Assembly (NCBI RefSeq): GCF_000701405.1
Contig: NZ_JNIV01000151.1
Span: 1 to 7,848, forward strand
Length of the DNA: 7,848 bases
From: Deinococcus marmoris DSM 12784
GTDB taxonomy: Bacteria > Deinococcota > Deinococci > Deinococcales > Deinococcaceae
Reading direction: 5' to 3'
Shown: positions 5,634-7,848 of the stretch, one piece after another
Position numbering within the stretch: the first letter of the stretch is position 1
Layout of the letters: each line of letters opens with the position of its first letter
Program-made: the position numbers and the translations under genes
Notes under the pieces: generated by a model
What the model was told of the DNA's origin: nothing
What the model saw: the letters and a program-made list of their open reading frames with translations, nothing else
Database searches by the model: none

Positions 5634-6212
5634 TTATGCGCTGGGTGCGTCCTTCAGGTACTGATAGACGGTCTCCCAGCTGATGCCGAAAGCCCTGGCG
5701 AGGCTGGCCTTCGACTCGCCCTGCTCTGCACGCTGCTGCAGATCACTGATCTGGGTCATGGTCAGGGTCTTTTTGCGCCTTGTGCACGCCCGCCTTCTAC
5801 GCTGCTTCGATGCCCTCGCGCTGGCGCTCACGGATCAGGGCGCGCTCGAACTCGGCGAAGGCCCCCATCACACTGAGCAGCAGCTTGGACATCGCCGAGT
5901 CTTCCCCGGTGAAGGTCAGGCCTTCCTTGATGAATTCGACGCGCACGCCTTTGTCCGTCAACCCGTTGACCAGGGCGCGCAGGTCATCGAGGTTGCGGGT
6001 GAGGCGGTCCATGCTGTGGACTACCACGGTGTCCCCCCCTCGCGGGCGTGACCCAGCAGGGCCGTCAGCTGGGGGCGATGGGCGTGGCCGCCGCTGACCT
6101 TGTCGGTGAAGACCTTGTCGAAGCTCAGGCCGTCCAGGTGGCGAACGGTGTTCTGGTCCTCTGAAAAAACGCGGGTGTAGCCGAGGCGGTGGCCTCTGTA
6201 GGAGTCCTGCAT
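5634..6212 (-). pseudogene. Broken serine resolvase/invertase (Tn3-resolvase-like)
   Basis: The parts of a complete site-specific recombinase can be read in order but in different frames. Segment 1 (6212 to about 6040) is the N-terminus with GHRLGYTRV and EDQNT, then DKVSGGHAHRPQL. Segment 2 (about 6039-5800) carries MDRLTRNLDDLRALV and the E-helix AFAEFERALIRERQREG. Segment 3 (about 5778-5634) is the DNA-binding helix-turn-helix, RKKTLTMTQ and SLARAFGISWETVYQYLK. Lesions: a run of seven G (6033-6039 on the plus strand as C) breaks the frame; a TAG (5797-5799) interrupts EGIEAA; two bases are missing near 5778. The catalytic serine of the RVST motif is also replaced: the sequence reads R-V-F-S (Phe codon 6165-6167). 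It cannot give an active enzyme. ATG 6212 is the likely original start. Confidence 0.88.
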
Positions 6213-6378
6213 GACCGAGAGCCACCCCGTCAGCCCCGCTGGACGAGGAGCCGCCGCCTCTCTGAGGACATGTCACAGCACCCGCATGCGCGCTCAACGC
6301 CGAATATGCCCTCCTGCATCGCAAGAGGTCAATCGTGGCCCACCAAGACCTGCGCGAACAGGAATCGAATGTATGAAT

Positions 6379-6407
6379 TTGACAGCGGCTGAATACCGCC
6401 CTATAAT
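6379..6407 (+). promoter_or_regulatory. Perfect-consensus sigma-70 promoter in repeat copy 2
   Basis: TTGACA (6379-6384), exactly 17 bp, TATAAT (6402-6407): both hexamers match consensus at every base. It points to the plus strand, against the recombinase gene, but the terminator begins ten bases later. Confidence 0.7.
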
Positions 6408-6416
6408 TTAAAAAAT

Positions 6417-6441
6417 AAAAGCGGCCTCTGGGCCGCTTTTT
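6417..6441. terminator. Bidirectional intrinsic terminator in repeat copy 2
   Basis: AAAAGCGGCC pairs with GGCCGCTTTT around TCTG. On the plus strand TTTTT follows; on the minus strand TTTTATTTTTT follows, making it the natural terminator of the tyrosine recombinase gene. Confidence 0.85.
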
Positions 6442-6469
6442 CCATGGCACATCAGACGGAATCAGGCCG

Positions 6470-7447
6470 TCATCTGGCCGCTGGCCGGTGTCCTGGAACC
6501 GATAACCCCACCACATCGGGCAGTGCGGCAGCCGCAGCAGCGACACGCGCATTGGACGTGTGCGCATAGATCGTCGTGGTCTGAATCGACTCATGCCCCA
6601 GCAGCACGCGGATCTCGTCGAGCGTCCGGCCCGACTCGATCAGTGCCGTGGCAAAGGTGTGCCGCAATTTATGGGGCGAGACTTTCGCCACGTCCAACCC
6701 GGCACGGCGGGCGGCAGCGTCCAGCATGGCCCCGATGCTCCGGCGCTGCATCTGCTGGCCGGAGCGTTTGACGCTCAGGGGAGACCACACCCACGGGCTG
6801 ACCGGATTCCCATGCATCCGCCGCAACCGCAGCCAACGGGTCAACGCACTCCGGGCCGTCTCAGACAGCGGCACGCGCCGTTCCTTATCGCCCTTGCCGA
6901 TCACGCGCACGGCGATGGGCTGCCCGTCCTGAACCTCGATCTGATCGAACTTGAGATCCAGCATCTCGGAGATCCGCAGGCCCGTGCCGTACAGAAACGC
7001 CACGATGCACCAGTTGCGTTCGCCTCGGGCCGGACTCCGGTCATTCCAGACGGCGTCCAACAGCCGGGCCACATCCGTCAGCTCCAGCGCGCCGGGCAGG
7101 CGCCGGGGCAGTTTCGGGCGGCGCAGCTCGGCAGGGCCGAGTTGCAGGTCAGGCACGCGCTGAATGTCCCGGAGAAACACCCAGAAACTGCGCCAGGACG
7201 AAACCAGCCGGTGGTTCCGGCGGGGCGCGGGTTTGCTGTGGGCCAGGTAAGTGCGTAAGTCCGCAGCGCTGATCTGAGACCACTCCCGTACACGCTGGGC
7301 CTCGGGCAGCTCGGGCCGGTCCAGCCAGGTGCGCAAGAGGCGCAGATCCTTGAGGTACTCCTTGACGGTGGCAGGACTGAGACCTTCTTCGGTGGTGAGG
7401 TAGTGGACCCACGCTTGCATCTGATCGGTTTGATTCTGGGCAACCAT
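6470..7447 (-). CDS. Tyrosine site-specific recombinase, XerC/XerD-like
   Basis: 325 residues, the full length of the family. The N-terminal SAM-like DNA-binding domain covers about 8-100 (YLTTEEGLSPATVKEYLKDL; SWRSFWVFLRD). The catalytic domain is about 120-310 and all six active-site positions are intact: R158 (GTGLRISEM), K185 (GKGDKER), H259 and R262 (HKLRH), H285 (LLGHESIQTT) and the nucleophile Y294 (IYAHT). The enzyme cuts and rejoins DNA through a 3'-phosphotyrosine and could resolve plasmid multimers or integrate an element. The lack of large N-terminal arm-binding or excision partners favours a Xer-type or small integrase. ATG 7447 has GGAG eight bases upstream. Its transcript ends at the terminator in repeat copy 2. 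The adjacent repeat may be its substrate, but that is a guess. Confidence 0.95.
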   Translation of the reverse strand: MVAQNQTDQMQAWVHYLTTEEGLSPATVKEYLKDLRLLRTWLDRPELPEAQRVREWSQISAADLRTYLAHSKPAPRRNHRLVSSWRSFWVFLRDIQRVPDLQLGPAELRRPKLPRRLPGALELTDVARLLDAVWNDRSPARGERNWCIVAFLYGTGLRISEMLDLKFDQIEVQDGQPIAVRVIGKGDKERRVPLSETARSALTRWLRLRRMHGNPVSPWVWSPLSVKRSGQQMQRRSIGAMLDAAARRAGLDVAKVSPHKLRHTFATALIESGRTLDEIRVLLGHESIQTTTIYAHTSNARVAAAAAALPDVVGLSVPGHRPAAR

Positions 7448-7492
7448 TTGGAACTCTCCATTGCTCTGCTCCGTGAAGAGCTGAGACTTGGC

Positions 7493-7518
7493 AGTACTTT
7501 ACCGAAAAGGTAACTACT
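7493..7518. repeat. Imperfect palindrome at the left edge of the IS66 element
   Basis: AGTACTTTACC and GGTAACTACT flank GAAAA; TTACC and GGTAA pair exactly. It lies between the divergent tyrosine recombinase and IS66 transposase genes, so it could be a control site or a join of two IS ends. Confidence 0.4.
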
Positions 7519-7560
7519 CAGCAGGGGGACTTGCGGAGTGGAATCAGATAGAGTAGGCGC

Positions 7561-7848
7561 ATCAAGAACGCTCTTTGCCCCAATTGCCTGATCCTTCAAG
7601 CTCGCCTTGACGAGCTTGAACTGCGATTGCTGACCCTGGAAGCTCGCCTTGCCGCCACAAGCCGAACTTCTAGCCAACCGCCCAGCCAGGACAAACCGTG
7701 GGTCCCCAAGAGTGAGCGCCAGAAGAGCAACCGCTCTTCTGGCGGGCAACGTGGCCATCCCGGCAAGACGCTCAAAATGAGTGAGCATCCTGATGAAATC
7801 AGGACGCTCCCGGTCACTGGGCAGTGCGGCTGTGGGCAGCCCTGGGAC
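7561..7848 (+). CDS. tnpC: IS66-family transposase (TnpC), N-terminal part
   Basis: About 96 codons are visible before the window ends. The order is that of IS66 TnpC: a leading CPNC, a leucine-zipper-like helix ([20 protein letters not shown]), the [11 protein letters not shown] stretch (family pattern NSSKPPSSD), the [13 protein letters not shown] motif, and the start of the zinc finger with CGCGQPWD. The DDE core is out of view. The start is unclear: the frame is open from just after a TAG at 7549-7551 and has no ATG, GTG or TTG before the zipper. ATC 7561, six bases after TAGAGT, is the best position if a rare start codon is used; otherwise the 5' end is mutated. The usual IS66 helper genes tnpA and tnpB are not seen upstream, so this copy is of the single-ORF type or is truncated. 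Confidence 0.82.
   Translation, partial: MKNALCPNCLILQARLDELELRLLTLEARLAATSRTSSQPPSQDKPWVPKSERQKSNRSSGGQRGHPGKTLKMSEHPDEIRTLPVTGQCGCGQPWD
7595..7620 (+). other. 10-bp perfect stem-loop inside the IS66 transposase start
   Basis: TTCAAGCTCG pairs with CGAGCTTGAA around CCTTGA. It lies about 35 bases into the coding frame, where an mRNA hairpin could limit translation. Confidence 0.5.
7717..7744 (+). other. 11-bp perfect stem-loop inside the IS66 transposase
   Basis: CGCCAGAAGAG pairs with CTCTTCTGGCG around CAACCG, in the codons for [10 protein letters not shown]. It is the second perfect hairpin with a six-base loop in this 5' coding region. Confidence 0.5.

Larger units (their letters stand above)
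6361..6446 (+). repeat. Promoter-terminator repeat, copy 2
   Basis: Second copy of the unit at 2577-2662, same orientation and no gaps. It lies 23 bp beyond the stop of the tyrosine recombinase gene. Between the -10 and the hairpin the sequence is A/T only (TTAAAAAATAAAA), unlike copy 1, while the hairpin is preserved by shifted pairing. Confidence 0.75.
7510..7848 (+). mobile_element. IS66-family insertion sequence, left part only
   Basis: The outer end is placed at GTAA (7510-7513), the tetranucleotide that begins IS66-family terminal repeats, about 50 bp ahead of the transposase frame. The right end is beyond the window, so the inverted repeat and the 8-bp target duplication usual for the family cannot be confirmed. 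Confidence 0.6.

Noticed and set aside
6266..6373. 36-codon plus-strand open frame ending just before repeat copy 2
   Set aside because: No start codon or ribosome site, and no recognisable motif; could be the tail of a lost gene but that cannot be supported.
5797..6594. A 265-codon recombinase as one long frame
   Set aside because: Only the last 80 or so codons resemble a resolvase; the first 180 read through non-coding sequence and antisense of the tyrosine recombinase. I describe it as one segment of the pseudogene.
6560..7258. 232-codon plus-strand open frame opposite the tyrosine recombinase
   Set aside because: It is the mirror of an intact conserved gene; its Gln/Pro/Ala/Arg-rich sequence looks like antisense translation.
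1..7848. CRISPR array or retron-type element
   Set aside because: No regularly spaced repeats, no cas-like or reverse-transcriptase-like protein in any frame.

Overview
The window looks like an accessory, insertion-sequence-rich stretch of a GC-rich bacterium, most probably a Deinococcus or close relative. Three small genes (2736-2924, 3035-3295, 3394-3678) have a TANNNT -10 hexamer six bases before their ATG and no ribosome site between. That leaderless layout is common in Deinococcus. The mix of IS6 and IS66 remnants, a carotenoid-acyltransferase-like membrane protein and many orphan small genes fits a Deinococcus plasmid or genomic island. The genus is an inference; no rRNA or housekeeping gene is present.

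Layout. 1-347 holds a complete 236-bp miniature transposon (61-296) with 18-bp terminal inverted repeats and a perfect 9-bp target duplication. 348-1358 is an intact aldo/keto reductase. 1415-1705 is a truncated IS6-family transposase joined to unrelated sequence, followed by a small orphan ORF (1710-1928). 1978-2511 encodes an exported protein. 2577-2662 is the first copy of an odd repeat: a near-consensus sigma-70 promoter running straight into an intrinsic terminator. 2736-3678 carries three short genes: a DUF6440-like protein and two unknowns. 3735-4615 (minus strand) is a compact cluster: a three-helix membrane protein, a small unknown and an HNH nuclease whose GTG start overlaps the preceding stop. 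4616-4988 is non-coding and contains a long imperfect inverted repeat at the end of the next gene. 4989-5519 (minus) is a CrtO-like membrane acyltransferase. 5634-6212 (minus) is a serine-resolvase pseudogene with lost reading frame and a lost catalytic serine. 6361-6446 is the second copy of the promoter-terminator repeat. 6470-7447 (minus) is an intact tyrosine recombinase. 7510-7848 is the left part of an IS66-family element, cut by the window edge.

How it fits together. Most of the sequence records mobile-element traffic: at least four transposon families are present, mostly as fragments. The only intact recombinase (6470-7447) lies immediately beside one of two direct copies of the promoter-terminator repeat, which bracket about 3.8 kb. 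That arrangement suggests, but does not prove, a mobile or duplicated segment. The most unusual sequence features are this repeat pair, the perfect miniature transposon, the inverted repeat that supplies a gene's stop codon, and the HNH/membrane-protein cluster.
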